39,609 nucleotides of DNA from Opitutaceae bacterium (GTDB lineage Bacteria; Verrucomicrobiota; Verrucomicrobiia; Opitutales; Opitutaceae), in contig JAUSID010000067.1 of assembly GCA_030648295.1 (NCBI GenBank), positions 1 to 39,609 of the forward strand, in the 5' to 3' direction. Position 1 is the first letter of the stretch. Every line of letters starts with the position of its first letter. The notes beneath the pieces are model-generated. The model did no database searches, had not been told where the DNA came from, and saw only the letters and a list, made by a program, of their open reading frames with translations. Below are positions 8,727-18,192 of the stretch, piece after piece. A program made the position numbers and the translations under genes.

Positions 8727-8750
8727 GGAGCGGCTGCGACCAGCACTATA

Positions 8751-9050
8751 TCAATTATTGAAAACGAACCCTGTCGGACGCTTCGTAAACGTCGTCGTAA
8801 CCACGACCTGGCGCGGTTCGACGCGGCCCCAGTGTAGGCCTGCACCGGTGACGAAGTTGGAGCGTAGTGGCTCAATGTCATCGCGGTCGAGCAGGTTGCG
8901 GATGTTGAGTTGGAGACGCCAGCCGAGCGGCCGGCCGCTGAAGAACTTTGTCTTGCCCGTGTAACCCATCAGCAAATCGACGTATTTTCCCCCGCCAGCC
9001 ACAAATCGATTGCCGAGATGCCGCGTCTTGGCGCATCACTCCAGCGGCGG
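8751..9050 (-). pseudogene. C-terminal relic of a TonB-dependent receptor
   Basis: Only the last 90 or so codons of a TBDR beta-barrel remain. The readable part runs from about L-G-N-R-F-V-A-G-G-G-K-Y-V-D through YTGKTKFFSGRPLGWRLQLN and I-R-N-L-L-D to V-E-P-R-Q-V-V-V-T-T-T-F, the usual end of a Verrucomicrobial TBDR, plus a short extra tail. In-frame stops appear upstream of about 9052, and the plus-strand TBDR 1 starts at 9087, so the rest of the gene is gone. Its sequence differs from the C-termini of both intact TBDRs here. It lies immediately upstream of sulfatase 2 on the same strand and may once have been the first gene of that unit. Confidence 0.75.
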
Positions 9051-9086
9051 CGCTCCCCCTTCCGCCCACTCACGAATTCAACGATT

Positions 9087-11978
9087 ATGAATTGCAGGAA
9101 ACCAATTGCCCTCCTCCTTGGCCTCACCGCGCTGGCGCTGACCCCCGGCTTCGCCGCGGAAACGACCGGCGGTCCGCCGGCCCGATCCGCCACCGGTATG
9201 ATCGAAGGTCGCGTGTTCAATCCATCGACGGGCGAATACGTTCACTATGCGGAGGTTCGCGTACAAGGAACCTCGATACTCGAGGTGACGGGTCCGGATG
9301 GGCGCTATCGAATCGCCAACGCCCCCGCCGGGCCGGTGACCCTGATGGTGAACCACACCGGGTTCCAGCCGGTCACCGCGACCGTGGAGGTGGCGGCTGG
9401 CACTGCCACCAGGAGGGATTTCGATCTGCAGGGCGCCGCGCAACCCGGCGTGGCGGACGTCGTCCAACTCGGGCGCTTCACCGTCTCCGGCGAAAGGGAG
9501 GGCACGGCCAAGGCGATCATGGAGCAGCGCAATTCCCTCAACATCAAGAACGTTGTCGCCTCCGACACCTTCAGCATCATGACGGAGGGCAATATTGGCG
9601 AAGTGCTGCAATACCTGCCGGGTATCCAGATCAGGTATACCGACGGCGAGCCCGCCAATCCGTTGATGCGCGGCATGGCGGCAAAATACGGCGCCCTCCA
9701 GGTGGACGGCTTGCGGATGACCGGCGGCGGCACGCGCGCGTCGGAGCTGACCTCGTACTCCGCGTCCGCGACCGACACGATCGAGTACTCCAAGACCAAC
9801 AGCGCGGACATGGATGCCGACGCACCGGCCGGCACGATCAACATGAAGAGCAAGAGCGCGTTTCAACGCCGGGGCCGGTATTTCGGCTGGCAGTTGTACT
9901 CGATTGTCAGCAGCGCGGACAGTTCGCTGGGCAAATCGCCCGGGCCGGAGGACAAGGAAAACTACAAGACCCTGCCGTCGGTGGCGCTGGATTTTTCGGA
10001 TGTGTATCTCGACGGGAAGCTGGGCCTGGTGCTGAACCTCAGCGAAAACAACTCCATCCTGACATCGGGTTTTCTGAACCCCACCTACGACACGACGCCG
10101 ACCGCCTACAATCCGGCGCCCATCGTCATCACCCAGGTGATTTTCGGCCTCAATCCGAAGCTGGTGAAACGCCGGGGCGGCGCGCTGAACCTGGAGTACA
10201 ATCTCAGCCCCGCTCTGACCGTGGCGCTGCGCGGACAGATCGGATGGGAGGACTGGCGGCAGCCCCAACGCGCGGTTTCGCTGGTCAGCAACCGGGCCAG
10301 CCAGGCCCCGAATGCCAGCGCGACGGCGATGCTCGCCAATCCGACCGCAAACAACGCCACCCGTTTCGGTATCCAGGGGTCGCATACCAACCGCACGCGG
10401 TTGACCTACACCTTCGCGCCGCAGGTCACCTACAACCAGGGCCCGCTGAACGTCGAGGGCTCCATCGGCTACACCTATCTCAACTCCTACACCCGCAACG
10501 GGCGGCTGGAGGGCGACGACCCCTTCTTCCAGACGAACTACCAGTTGTCTGGCGTCGGCTTCACCGCCACGCGCGCCTACGCCGGCGACACCAACTTCAA
10601 CTTCCGGCAAACCTCGGGGCCCGACCTGTACACGCTGAGCAACTGGCGCGCGACGAGCCTCGCGAACAACCTGGTGCGGACCGAAAACGAGCCCACGTCG
10701 AAGGCGCTGCTCGGCCAGATCAACGCCCGGTTCACGACCGGGTGGTCACTGCCGACCACGCTCAAGGCCGGCGGGAAGACGCAGGCGGGCAGGTTCGAGA
10801 GTATCAATCGCACCAACTCGTGGACCTATGTCGGGCCGCAGAACAACCGGCTCACGGCGGAAATTCCGGTTTCGCCCGGATTCACCGGCGTCGATCCGCT
10901 CGATGCCGGCAATATCTTCGATCGGGCTTTCCAGTTCCCCGATCGGACCGCGCTCGGCCGGCTGCAGAAGACGAACCCCGAGTGGTTCGTGCCGAATCCG
11001 ACGAATGCGACGAGCACGGCGAACCTCTTTCCCCATCGCCTGGCCCGCGAATACATCGATGCCGCCTACGTCATGGCGACGACGCAAATCGGCCGGCTGG
11101 CGATTCAGGAAGGCGTCCGCTACGAGGCGACGAAGACGGAGGGCCGCGTCTACGAGCGCGGCGTCGCGAGGACTCGACGGGGCAGCTACGACAATTTCTT
11201 CCTCAGCGCGTCCGGCCGGTATCGTTTTCAGGAAAACCTGATGGTGATTGCGGGATTCAGCCAGTCGATCCAGCGGGCGGCATTGAGCAGTCTGGCGGCG
11301 GTGGCCACGGTCAACGACACGACGCTGACCGGGACCATCCCGAACCCGACCCTCAAGCCCGAACGGGGGGACAACTATTCGATCCGGGTGGAAAAGTATT
11401 TCGAGCCCGCGGGCGTGTTTTCGGCCGGCGTATTCATGTTTCGGATGAAGGACTATCATGCGCAGCGGTCGGCCATCCCCGCGGCGGAGATCGGGCTCGC
11501 CGCGGAATACCCGAACTATCTGTTCACCACGCAGGACAACGCCGGCGACTTCGCGACCAAGGGCTTCGAACTGGAGTACCGCCAGCAGCTTTCGATGTTG
11601 CCGGGCGTGTTCAAGGGGCTCGGCGTGTTCGCGAACTGGACGCAGGTGCAGAGCTCCGACCCGGAGCTCGATTACGCAGGGGCGCCGAAATTCGGCTCCG
11701 GCGGCATCTCTTTTCGATATCGCCGCCTGAATGCATCGTGCAGTGGAACCTGGGCATCGGAGCACAACCAGAATCCGACGATCAACCACGTGCGGGAACG
11801 GACGATCATCTCCACCAACTGGTCGTATCAGCTGACGGCAAAAACGTCGGTCTTCCTCACCGGCCGGAATATCTTCAACGATCCGCTTTATAAGACGGTG
11901 CGGACGCAACCCGGGCTCCACAACCAGACGTTGATTCAAGGATCGGTCTGGAGTTTCGGACTGAAGGGGAGTTTTTGA
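9087..11978 (+). CDS. TonB-dependent receptor 1 (SusC-like, no SusD partner)
   Basis: A 963-residue outer-membrane transporter, energised by TonB, probably importing oligosaccharides. A signal peptide (about 1-24) is followed by a carboxypeptidase-regulatory-like beta domain (about 36-113, G-M-I-E-G-R-V-F-N-P then GPDGRYRIANAPAG). The linker F-T-V-S-G-E-R-E-G begins at about residue 130. The plug follows (EVLQYLPGIQIRYTDGEPAN), and a long beta-barrel ends in the typical aromatic residue (S-F-G-L-K-G-S-F). The ATG at 9087 is chosen because the signal peptide starts there; the open frame extends 59 codons upstream, partly through the relic of another TBDR. The promoter must lie within or next to that relic. 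No SusD gene follows, as is usual for Verrucomicrobiota. PhoD, dehydrogenase and sulfatase genes follow on the same strand. Confidence 0.92.
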   Translation: MNCRKPIALLLGLTALALTPGFAAETTGGPPARSATGMIEGRVFNPSTGEYVHYAEVRVQGTSILEVTGPDGRYRIANAPAGPVTLMVNHTGFQPVTATVEVAAGTATRRDFDLQGAAQPGVADVVQLGRFTVSGEREGTAKAIMEQRNSLNIKNVVASDTFSIMTEGNIGEVLQYLPGIQIRYTDGEPANPLMRGMAAKYGALQVDGLRMTGGGTRASELTSYSASATDTIEYSKTNSADMDADAPAGTINMKSKSAFQRRGRYFGWQLYSIVSSADSSLGKSPGPEDKENYKTLPSVALDFSDVYLDGKLGLVLNLSENNSILTSGFLNPTYDTTPTAYNPAPIVITQVIFGLNPKLVKRRGGALNLEYNLSPALTVALRGQIGWEDWRQPQRAVSLVSNRASQAPNASATAMLANPTANNATRFGIQGSHTNRTRLTYTFAPQVTYNQGPLNVEGSIGYTYLNSYTRNGRLEGDDPFFQTNYQLSGVGFTATRAYAGDTNFNFRQTSGPDLYTLSNWRATSLANNLVRTENEPTSKALLGQINARFTTGWSLPTTLKAGGKTQAGRFESINRTNSWTYVGPQNNRLTAEIPVSPGFTGVDPLDAGNIFDRAFQFPDRTALGRLQKTNPEWFVPNPTNATSTANLFPHRLAREYIDAAYVMATTQIGRLAIQEGVRYEATKTEGRVYERGVARTRRGSYDNFFLSASGRYRFQENLMVIAGFSQSIQRAALSSLAAVATVNDTTLTGTIPNPTLKPERGDNYSIRVEKYFEPAGVFSAGVFMFRMKDYHAQRSAIPAAEIGLAAEYPNYLFTTQDNAGDFATKGFELEYRQQLSMLPGVFKGLGVFANWTQVQSSDPELDYAGAPKFGSGGISFRYRRLNASCSGTWASEHNQNPTINHVRERTIISTNWSYQLTAKTSVFLTGRNIFNDPLYKTVRTQPGLHNQTLIQGSVWSFGLKGSF

Positions 11979-12093
11979 GCCCGTGGGCGCCGCGGGAACA
12001 AGATGGAGGGACGGCCTCCGTGTCGCCCGATTTCATCCCGCCCCACCCCCATCTTCGAGTGAACTGTTTTTTCGAATACGAACGGCCCGCGCC

Positions 12094-12106
12094 GAGGCGG
12101 AGCCTC
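12094..12106. repeat. Short palindrome GAGGC-GGA-GCCTC
   Basis: A 5-bp stem with a 3-base loop in the gap before the PhoD-like gene. The same sequence in inverse orientation occurs at 28622-28634, so it appears to be a dispersed intergenic element. Confidence 0.45.
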
Positions 12107-12144
12107 CACGAATGCACCGCTATCTGCGGCGCCGGGTCACCCGC

Positions 12145-13581
12145 ATGAGAATATTTTCAAATTTGCGACCCCTGCTCGTGGCCGCGGGTTTGCTGCTGGC
12201 GAACTCAGCTTCGGCGGCGCCGTTGTTTCACGCCCAGGGTGAAATCGCCGGTGAACCGGGCGCCGATTCCATTCTGTTGCAGTCGCGGCTGACGGCGGCC
12301 GAGCACTTGAACGATGAACGCGGCATTACGGGGGCGGCCGGCGTTGCGCGCTTTGTGATCGATCGCGGGACGGACGGCACGGCGGGCATCATCACTCCCT
12401 GGGCGACGGCGGAGGCCACGAATGATTATATTGTCCGGCAACGGGTGACCGGACTGACACCCGACACGCGCTACCGCTACCGGCTCGAATTCGGGGCTGA
12501 CCGGGCGCACACGCAAAAAGGACCGGCGCGCTGGTTCCGGACGCTGCCGGGCGCGCGGGCGGCGTCCCGACTGTCGTTCCTGATGTTCAACTGCATGGGC
12601 TGGGGACAATACATGGACGGCTACGGCGACCGGCTGCCCTACGACGGTCCGGACAAGATGCTGGGTTATCCCACCCTCGCGAAGGCGCAGGCGTATGCGG
12701 ACAGCCACTTCTTCATCTGCGCGGGGGATGTGGTTTACTACGACACGCCGAAACAGGCGATCGCCAGGACGCTGCCGCAATTGCGCGCGAAATGGCAGCA
12801 ACAGTTCTCGATGCCCCGGATGGCGGCATTCGTCGGCTCGCTCGGCTCGTTCTGGATGAAGGACGATCACGACTTCCGGTACGACGACGCGGATCGGACG
12901 GGACCGAGGGAACCTTCGCCCGAACTGGGGATCCGCGTATTCAAGGAACAGATGCCGGTCGTACCGCGCGAGGATTTCGAGCGGGTAACGTACCGCACGG
13001 TGCGAGCGTCGGCACAGGTGCAACTCTGGTTTCTCGAGGGCCGCGATTATCGGAGCCCGAACCAAATGGAGGATGGCCCGGCCAAGACGATTTGGGGAAT
13101 CGAACAGCGAGCATGGCTCCAGCGGACGCTGCGCGAGAGCGACGCGGCGTGGAAGCTGATCATCACGCCGACACCCATGGTGGGGCCCGACACGGATCGG
13201 AAGCGTGACAATCACACCAACAGCCGCGGCTTCCGCCACGAAGGCACGCAGTTTTTCGCGTGGCTGAGGGAAAGCGGTGTGAGGAATGTCGTGCTGTTTA
13301 CCGGGGACCGGCATTGGCAATACCATTCCGTGCATCCGACCGGCGTATCCGAATTCGCCTGCGGCTCGTTGAGTCGCGAGAACGCGGTGGGCGATCCGCC
13401 GACGCCGGGCTCGGCCGGCTCGACCGATCCAAATCGGCTGGTCGATCAGAAATTTGTCACTTCGAAGCAGGACGGAGGATTCCTGCGCGTCGTGGTGGAC
13501 GAGAAGGCGTTGCTGCGCGTGGAAATCATCAATCAGGTGGGCGCGGTACTTTATACCAATGAATCGAAGCCGACATTGTGA
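12145..13581 (+). CDS. Secreted PhoD-like phosphatase/phosphodiesterase
   Basis: A 478-residue metallophosphoesterase of the PhoD type, expected to cleave phosphate esters in the periplasm or outside the cell. The order of motifs is as in PhoD: an N-terminal beta-sandwich (about residues 40-140, GLTPDTRYRYRLEFG), then S-F-L-M-F-N-C, F-I-C-A-G-D-V-V-Y-Y-D, W-M-K-D-D-H-D-F, L-W-F-L-E-G-R-D-Y-R and V-V-L-F-T-G-D-R-H-W, which supply metal ligands. The chosen start gives a Sec-type signal (M-R-I-F-S-N-L-R-P-L-L-V-A-A-G-L-L-L-A). An ATG at 12112 would add R-R-R-V-T-R before it, with G-G-A-G upstream, and cannot be excluded. Spacing of 46 bases to the following dehydrogenase gene suggests one transcript. 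Confidence 0.88.
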   Translation: MRIFSNLRPLLVAAGLLLANSASAAPLFHAQGEIAGEPGADSILLQSRLTAAEHLNDERGITGAAGVARFVIDRGTDGTAGIITPWATAEATNDYIVRQRVTGLTPDTRYRYRLEFGADRAHTQKGPARWFRTLPGARAASRLSFLMFNCMGWGQYMDGYGDRLPYDGPDKMLGYPTLAKAQAYADSHFFICAGDVVYYDTPKQAIARTLPQLRAKWQQQFSMPRMAAFVGSLGSFWMKDDHDFRYDDADRTGPREPSPELGIRVFKEQMPVVPREDFERVTYRTVRASAQVQLWFLEGRDYRSPNQMEDGPAKTIWGIEQRAWLQRTLRESDAAWKLIITPTPMVGPDTDRKRDNHTNSRGFRHEGTQFFAWLRESGVRNVVLFTGDRHWQYHSVHPTGVSEFACGSLSRENAVGDPPTPGSAGSTDPNRLVDQKFVTSKQDGGFLRVVVDEKALLRVEIINQVGAVLYTNESKPTL

Positions 13582-13627
13582 GGTGAGCCGCGGCGCGGAT
13601 GATGGTGCCGACTGGGAATGCGGCGCC

Positions 13628-16600
13628 ATGGCCGCATCGAGCGACCCCCGGGAGCGAACGTGCCGCGGCTGCACTCACCGGCTATCCATCGGGCGAACCG
13701 GCGGGGGGCGACTCGGGGCCACGCTGGGGGCATTCGCATGGGCCGCGCTGCTAATGGCCGCGGAGGACCCGGAGAACATCCGGAAAAATTACAATCCGGC
13801 CAAGGCTCCGTTACCGCCACAGCGAGCGGCCGAGACGATGGTGGTGCCTCCGGGATTTCAGGTGACGTTGTTTGCCGGCGAGCCAGATGTCCGCCAGCCC
13901 GTCGCGCTCACGCATGATGACCGAGGACGGCTGTGGGTGGCCGAGGCGCATCAGTATCCCAATCACAGCAGCGCGCCCGGGCCGGACCGCCTGTTGATCC
14001 TGGAAGACACCGACGACGACGGCCGGCACGATCGCCGCACCGTGTTTTACGAGGGGCTGAACTACGTCAGCGGCATCGAGGTCGGATTTGGCGGCGCCTG
14101 GGTGATGTCCCCGCCGTATTTTTATTTCATTCCGGATCGCGACGGCGACGATCGGCCCGACGGCCCGCCGGTCGTCCTGCTCGATGGATTCGGCAACCAT
14201 GCCAACGCGCACAACATGGCCAACAACCTGGCATGGGGCCCGGACGGCTGGCTCTATGGCACGCACGGTCGGACCAACTGGTCGACGCCGGGAAAGCCGG
14301 GGACGCCGAAGGAGGACCGCACGGTGTTCGACGGCGGGGTCTGGCGTTATCATCCGGTGCGCCACGTCTGGGAACCCTACACCGATGGCACGACCAATCC
14401 CTGGGGAATCGATTGGAACGATCACGGTCATGGGTTCATGTGCACGAGCGTCGACCCGCATTTGTACCATGTGATCCAGGGTGCGCATCATGAACCGTGG
14501 CGAAATCGCGACTCCAGCCGCTATGCGTACCAGCGCATCCCGACGATCGCGGATCATCTCCACTTCACGGGCAAGCAAACGGTGCAGGATGGACTCGGCA
14601 GTGCGGCGGAGGACGTCGCCGGCGGCGGCCATTCCCATGCCGGCACGATGGTGTACCTCGGCGCCAACTGGCCGGAGTCGTACCGCAACGATGTTTTCGT
14701 GAACAATATTCACGGCCACCGGATCAATCACGATGCGCCCGCACGCGCCGGTTCCGGATACACGGCGGCGCACCGCCCGACCCTGATGCAGTCGCGCGAC
14801 CCGTGGTATATGGGCGTGGTCCTGCGCTATGGCGCCGACGGTGCGGTTTATGCCGCCGACTGGTCCGATACCGAGAGCTGTCACAGCTACAAGAATACGC
14901 GGGGGGAGACCGGCAGGATTTATCGCATCAGTTACGGAACTCCCCATTGGGACCGCCGGGACCTCGCGACCCTGCGCGATGCCGAATTGGTCGAGCGCCA
15001 GCTGGACCCGAACGACTGGCATGTGCGCCATGCCCGGCGGCTGCTCCAGGAGCGAGCGGCCGCCGGCGGCGGTATGACGACAGTACATGACCAGCTGCGG
15101 AAAATGTTCGCCGAAAACCCCGACGTGACCCGAAAGCTCAGGGCGCTGTGGGCCCTCCACGCCACCGGAGGGCTTGACGACGAATTCCTGCGGCGGACGC
15201 TCGAACACGCGGACGAAAACGTACGCGGCTGGGCGATACAGCTCCTTTGTGAAAACCGCGCGCCGTCAGTTGCGGCACTCCAGCAATTCAGCAGGATGGC
15301 GGCAGCCGATCGCTCCCCCCTGGTCCGACTTTACCTCGCATCGGCGCTGCAACGTCTTGAACCGTCGAGGCGGTGGGATATCGCGCGAGGGCTGCTCGCG
15401 CATGCGGAAGACGCGGGCGATCAGAACCTGCCGTTGATGATTTGGTATGGCATCGAGCCACTGGCGGGGATCGATCTGGAGCGCCTGGCGGGCCTGGCGA
15501 ACGCGACGTCCATTTCGCTGGTGCGGCGACACATCGCCCGGCGGGCGAGCGAGCCCGATGTGCGGGCCGAAGGCGTGGCGGCAGTTGTCACCCGGCTCAG
15601 GCAATCGCGCGACGACGCGACCCGGCTCGACTTGGTCGCGGGAGTCCTCGAGGGCCTCAAGGGTGTGCGCAGCCTGCCGATGCCGGAAGGCTGGGCGGCG
15701 CTTTCGGCGCGCCTTCGCTCGAGCCCCCACCCCACACTTTCGGCGCGGGCGCTCGAGCTCTCGCTCGTGTTCGACGATCCGTCGGCGCTGCTCGAACTGA
15801 ACCGGCAGGCGGCCGATGCCTCGGCGACGCCCGAAGTTCGAATCAGATCGATCGAAGCGCTGACCGCGCGGCATCCGAAAGACCTCGCGCCCCTGTTGCT
15901 GAATCTCACGACCGATCCCGTCACGTGCCGGACGGCGGTGCGCGCCCTGGCCGAATACGATCATGGGGACACGCCAGCGACGCTGCTCGCGGCGTATTCG
16001 AAATTCGATGCGGCCGCTCAGGCCGATGCGATTCAGACCCTGGCATCACGGCCAGGCTGGGCCATGCGGCTGCTCGATGCGGTCGAGTCAGGGGTCGTGC
16101 CGCGCGCGCAACTCACCGCCTATGCTGCGCGGCAGATGGATCAACTCGGTGACGCGGCGTTGACGGCGCGGGTGAAGACGCTGTGGGGGGAGGTTCGTCC
16201 CACCAGCGCGGAAAAAAACCAGCAAATCGAGCGCTGGCGGAGGACGCTGACGCCGGCGGTGCTGGCGACGGCGAACCCGTCGGCCGGCCGCGGCGTTTAC
16301 GTCCGGCTTTGCAGCGCATGTCACCGGTTGTTCGACGAGGGCGGCGCGATCGGGCCCGATCTCACCGGCTCGCAGCGCACCGATCCAGGCTATCTGTTGG
16401 AAAACATCATCGACCCGAGCGCGGGCGTGGCACGGGAATTTCAGGTCAACACCATCCGCACCACCGGCGGCCGCGTGGTCAGCGGTTTCGTCATCGCCGA
16501 GAACGCGTCCGCGCTCACGGTCGCCTCCCCCAACGAGCGCGTGACGATCCCGATCGCCGAAATCCAGGACCGGCAGCAGTTGACCCATTCGATGATGCCC

Positions 16601-16702
16601 GAGGGATTGCTACAAGGGATGAAGGCCGCCGAGGTCCGCGACCTGATTGCCTATCTGGGCAGTGCCGTCCAAGTGCCTCCACCGGCGAATCTCACTCGAT
16701 GA
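13628..16702 (+). CDS. PVC-type dehydrogenase with beta-propeller, HEAT repeats and cytochrome c domain
   Basis: A 1024-residue exported protein of the Pirellula/Verrucomicrobium dehydrogenase group. The N-terminus is basic, then hydrophobic (L-G-A-T-L-G-A-F-A-W-A-A-L-L-M-A-A). About residues 70-460 form a beta-propeller resembling soluble glucose dehydrogenases (PPGFQVTLFAGEPDVRQPVA, D-D-R-G-R-L-W-V-A-E, GYTAAHRPTLMQSRDPWYMG). About 480-850 are helical HEAT-like repeats. A heme c domain follows, with C-S-A-C-H at Cys895 and the family ending S-M-M-P-E-G-L-L; a methionine there may be the distal ligand. Role inferred: oxidation of a sugar or other small substrate with electrons passed to heme. 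Its stop overlaps the start of sulfatase 3 (ATGA), so translation is coupled. The N-terminal start is uncertain by some tens of residues. Confidence 0.9.
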   Translation: MAASSDPRERTCRGCTHRLSIGRTGGGRLGATLGAFAWAALLMAAEDPENIRKNYNPAKAPLPPQRAAETMVVPPGFQVTLFAGEPDVRQPVALTHDDRGRLWVAEAHQYPNHSSAPGPDRLLILEDTDDDGRHDRRTVFYEGLNYVSGIEVGFGGAWVMSPPYFYFIPDRDGDDRPDGPPVVLLDGFGNHANAHNMANNLAWGPDGWLYGTHGRTNWSTPGKPGTPKEDRTVFDGGVWRYHPVRHVWEPYTDGTTNPWGIDWNDHGHGFMCTSVDPHLYHVIQGAHHEPWRNRDSSRYAYQRIPTIADHLHFTGKQTVQDGLGSAAEDVAGGGHSHAGTMVYLGANWPESYRNDVFVNNIHGHRINHDAPARAGSGYTAAHRPTLMQSRDPWYMGVVLRYGADGAVYAADWSDTESCHSYKNTRGETGRIYRISYGTPHWDRRDLATLRDAELVERQLDPNDWHVRHARRLLQERAAAGGGMTTVHDQLRKMFAENPDVTRKLRALWALHATGGLDDEFLRRTLEHADENVRGWAIQLLCENRAPSVAALQQFSRMAAADRSPLVRLYLASALQRLEPSRRWDIARGLLAHAEDAGDQNLPLMIWYGIEPLAGIDLERLAGLANATSISLVRRHIARRASEPDVRAEGVAAVVTRLRQSRDDATRLDLVAGVLEGLKGVRSLPMPEGWAALSARLRSSPHPTLSARALELSLVFDDPSALLELNRQAADASATPEVRIRSIEALTARHPKDLAPLLLNLTTDPVTCRTAVRALAEYDHGDTPATLLAAYSKFDAAAQADAIQTLASRPGWAMRLLDAVESGVVPRAQLTAYAARQMDQLGDAALTARVKTLWGEVRPTSAEKNQQIERWRRTLTPAVLATANPSAGRGVYVRLCSACHRLFDEGGAIGPDLTGSQRTDPGYLLENIIDPSAGVAREFQVNTIRTTGGRVVSGFVIAENASALTVASPNERVTIPIAEIQDRQQLTHSMMPEGLLQGMKAAEVRDLIAYLGSAVQVPPPANLTR

Positions 16703-18192
16703 TGAACAAAGCGCTGCCCACTCTTCTGCTGTGCATCCTCGCTTTCGCGGCCACCGCCCGCGGGCAGCCGCCGCGGCCGCCGAACATCCTGCTCATCGTG
16801 AGCGACGACCAGCGGTCCGACACGATCCGCGCGCTGGGCAACACCTACATCGACACTCCGAACCTCGATCGGCTCGTGGCCAGAGGATCGACGTTCACGC
16901 GCGCGATGGTCGCCAACCCCGTTTGCATTTCCAGCCGTTCGGAAATCCTGACCGGCGCGAGCGGCTTTCGTAACGGCGCGTCGCCCTTCGGGGCGGTGAT
17001 GAAACCGGAGATGATTTTTTGGGGCGATGTCATGCGGCAGGCGGGATATGTCACCTGGTACTCGGGCAAGTGGATGAACGACGGGGCGCCGAAGACGCGC
17101 GGGTATGACGAGACCTCGGCGCTCTATACTTCGGACAACACGGGCAAGACCACGAAGGCTACCTACCCGACCGCCTACAACGGTGCGCCCGTGACCGGAT
17201 TCGGAGACTGGTCGTTCAAGACGAACGATGGAAACGCCGAACCGGAAAAGGGCATCGGTCTCACGCCCATCACCGATCGACACATTGCCGATGGCGCCAT
17301 CACGCTGATTGAGCGCCGGCCGGAACGACCCTTTTTCCTCCATGTGAATTTCACGGCGCCGCATGATCCACGTCACTTCCCGCCCGGTTACGAAAAGAAG
17401 TACGATCCGGCCACGATTCCACTCCCGCCGAATTTTCTGAGCGAGCATCCCTTCGACCACGGTAATGCGAATCAACGGGACGAAAAGCTGCTGCCGCTGC
17501 CGCGGAATCCAGCCGAGGTGAAAGCTGAGATCGCTGCGTACTATGCGGTGATTTCACACCTGGACGAACAAATCGGCCGCATGATCGAGGCGCTCCGCAC
17601 CACGGGCCAGGACCGCAACACGATCATCATCTTCACCAGCGACCATGGGCTCGCCATCGGCAGCCACGGTTTGCTGGGAAAGCAGAACATGTATGAGCAC
17701 ACGCTCGGCGTTCCGCTGATCCTCGCGGGGCCGGGCATACCCGAGAACCAGCGGTTCGCGGCCCAGACCTATTTGCGAGATCTTTTCCCGACGGTGTGCG
17801 ACATCGTAAGCGCGCCCCTTCCCGTGACGGTTGAAGGCCGCAGTTTCCTTCCGGTGCTGAAAGGGCACGTGCGGGAAGTTTACCCGGAAGTCTACGCGTA
17901 TTGGCACATTTCGTCCGCGAGGGCCGCGAAGATGGCGGAAGCCGGCAGGCCGGCCGAGTTGCCGATTGAGCGGATGGTTCGAACCGAGCGGTGGAAGCTG
18001 ATCTATTACTCCCACCTCCAGCGGTACCAGTTGTTCGATCTCACCAACGACCCGTACGAGCTGAGGGACCTGTCGGCGGCGGCCGAGCATCAAGGTGTCA
18101 AAGCCGAGCTGCAGCGAAAACTTCGCGCGTGGTTCGACCCACGGATAGCACCTTTCAACCACGGTGCGAACCGCCAGGCGCAAAGACGGTGA
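16699..18192 (+). CDS. Secreted sulfatase 3 with variant C-I-S-S-R active-site motif
   Basis: A 497-residue sulfatase. The signal peptide is M-M-N-K-A-L-P-T-L-L-L-C-I-L-A-F-A-A-T-A. Then come PNILLIVSDDQRSD, TPNLDRLVARG, and the maturation motif C-I-S-S-R (Cys76) where most members have C-x-P-x-R or C-x-A-x-R. Further conserved parts are W-Y-S-G-K-W, F-L-H-V-N-F-T-A-P-H-D-P, FTSDHGLAIGSHGLLGKQNM and the C-terminal WKLIYYSHLQRYQLFDL. The SDHG motif, without NGG, places it in a different subfamily from sulfatases 1 and 2. The start ATG (16699) overlaps the previous stop; an ATG at 16702 is an alternative. The coupling suggests that this enzyme and the dehydrogenase act on the same substrate or in sequence. 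Confidence 0.92.
   Translation: MMNKALPTLLLCILAFAATARGQPPRPPNILLIVSDDQRSDTIRALGNTYIDTPNLDRLVARGSTFTRAMVANPVCISSRSEILTGASGFRNGASPFGAVMKPEMIFWGDVMRQAGYVTWYSGKWMNDGAPKTRGYDETSALYTSDNTGKTTKATYPTAYNGAPVTGFGDWSFKTNDGNAEPEKGIGLTPITDRHIADGAITLIERRPERPFFLHVNFTAPHDPRHFPPGYEKKYDPATIPLPPNFLSEHPFDHGNANQRDEKLLPLPRNPAEVKAEIAAYYAVISHLDEQIGRMIEALRTTGQDRNTIIIFTSDHGLAIGSHGLLGKQNMYEHTLGVPLILAGPGIPENQRFAAQTYLRDLFPTVCDIVSAPLPVTVEGRSFLPVLKGHVREVYPEVYAYWHISSARAAKMAEAGRPAELPIERMVRTERWKLIYYSHLQRYQLFDLTNDPYELRDLSAAAEHQGVKAELQRKLRAWFDPRIAPFNHGANRQAQRR

Noticed and set aside
9078-10610. 510-codon minus-strand frame opposite TBDR 1
   Set aside because: Low-complexity Arg/Gly/Val product typical of antisense frames in G+C-rich DNA.
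8948-11893. 981-codon open frame on the plus strand in another phase of TBDR 1
   Set aside because: Arg/Gln/Gly-rich translation without a domain; the overlapping frame has full TBDR structure.
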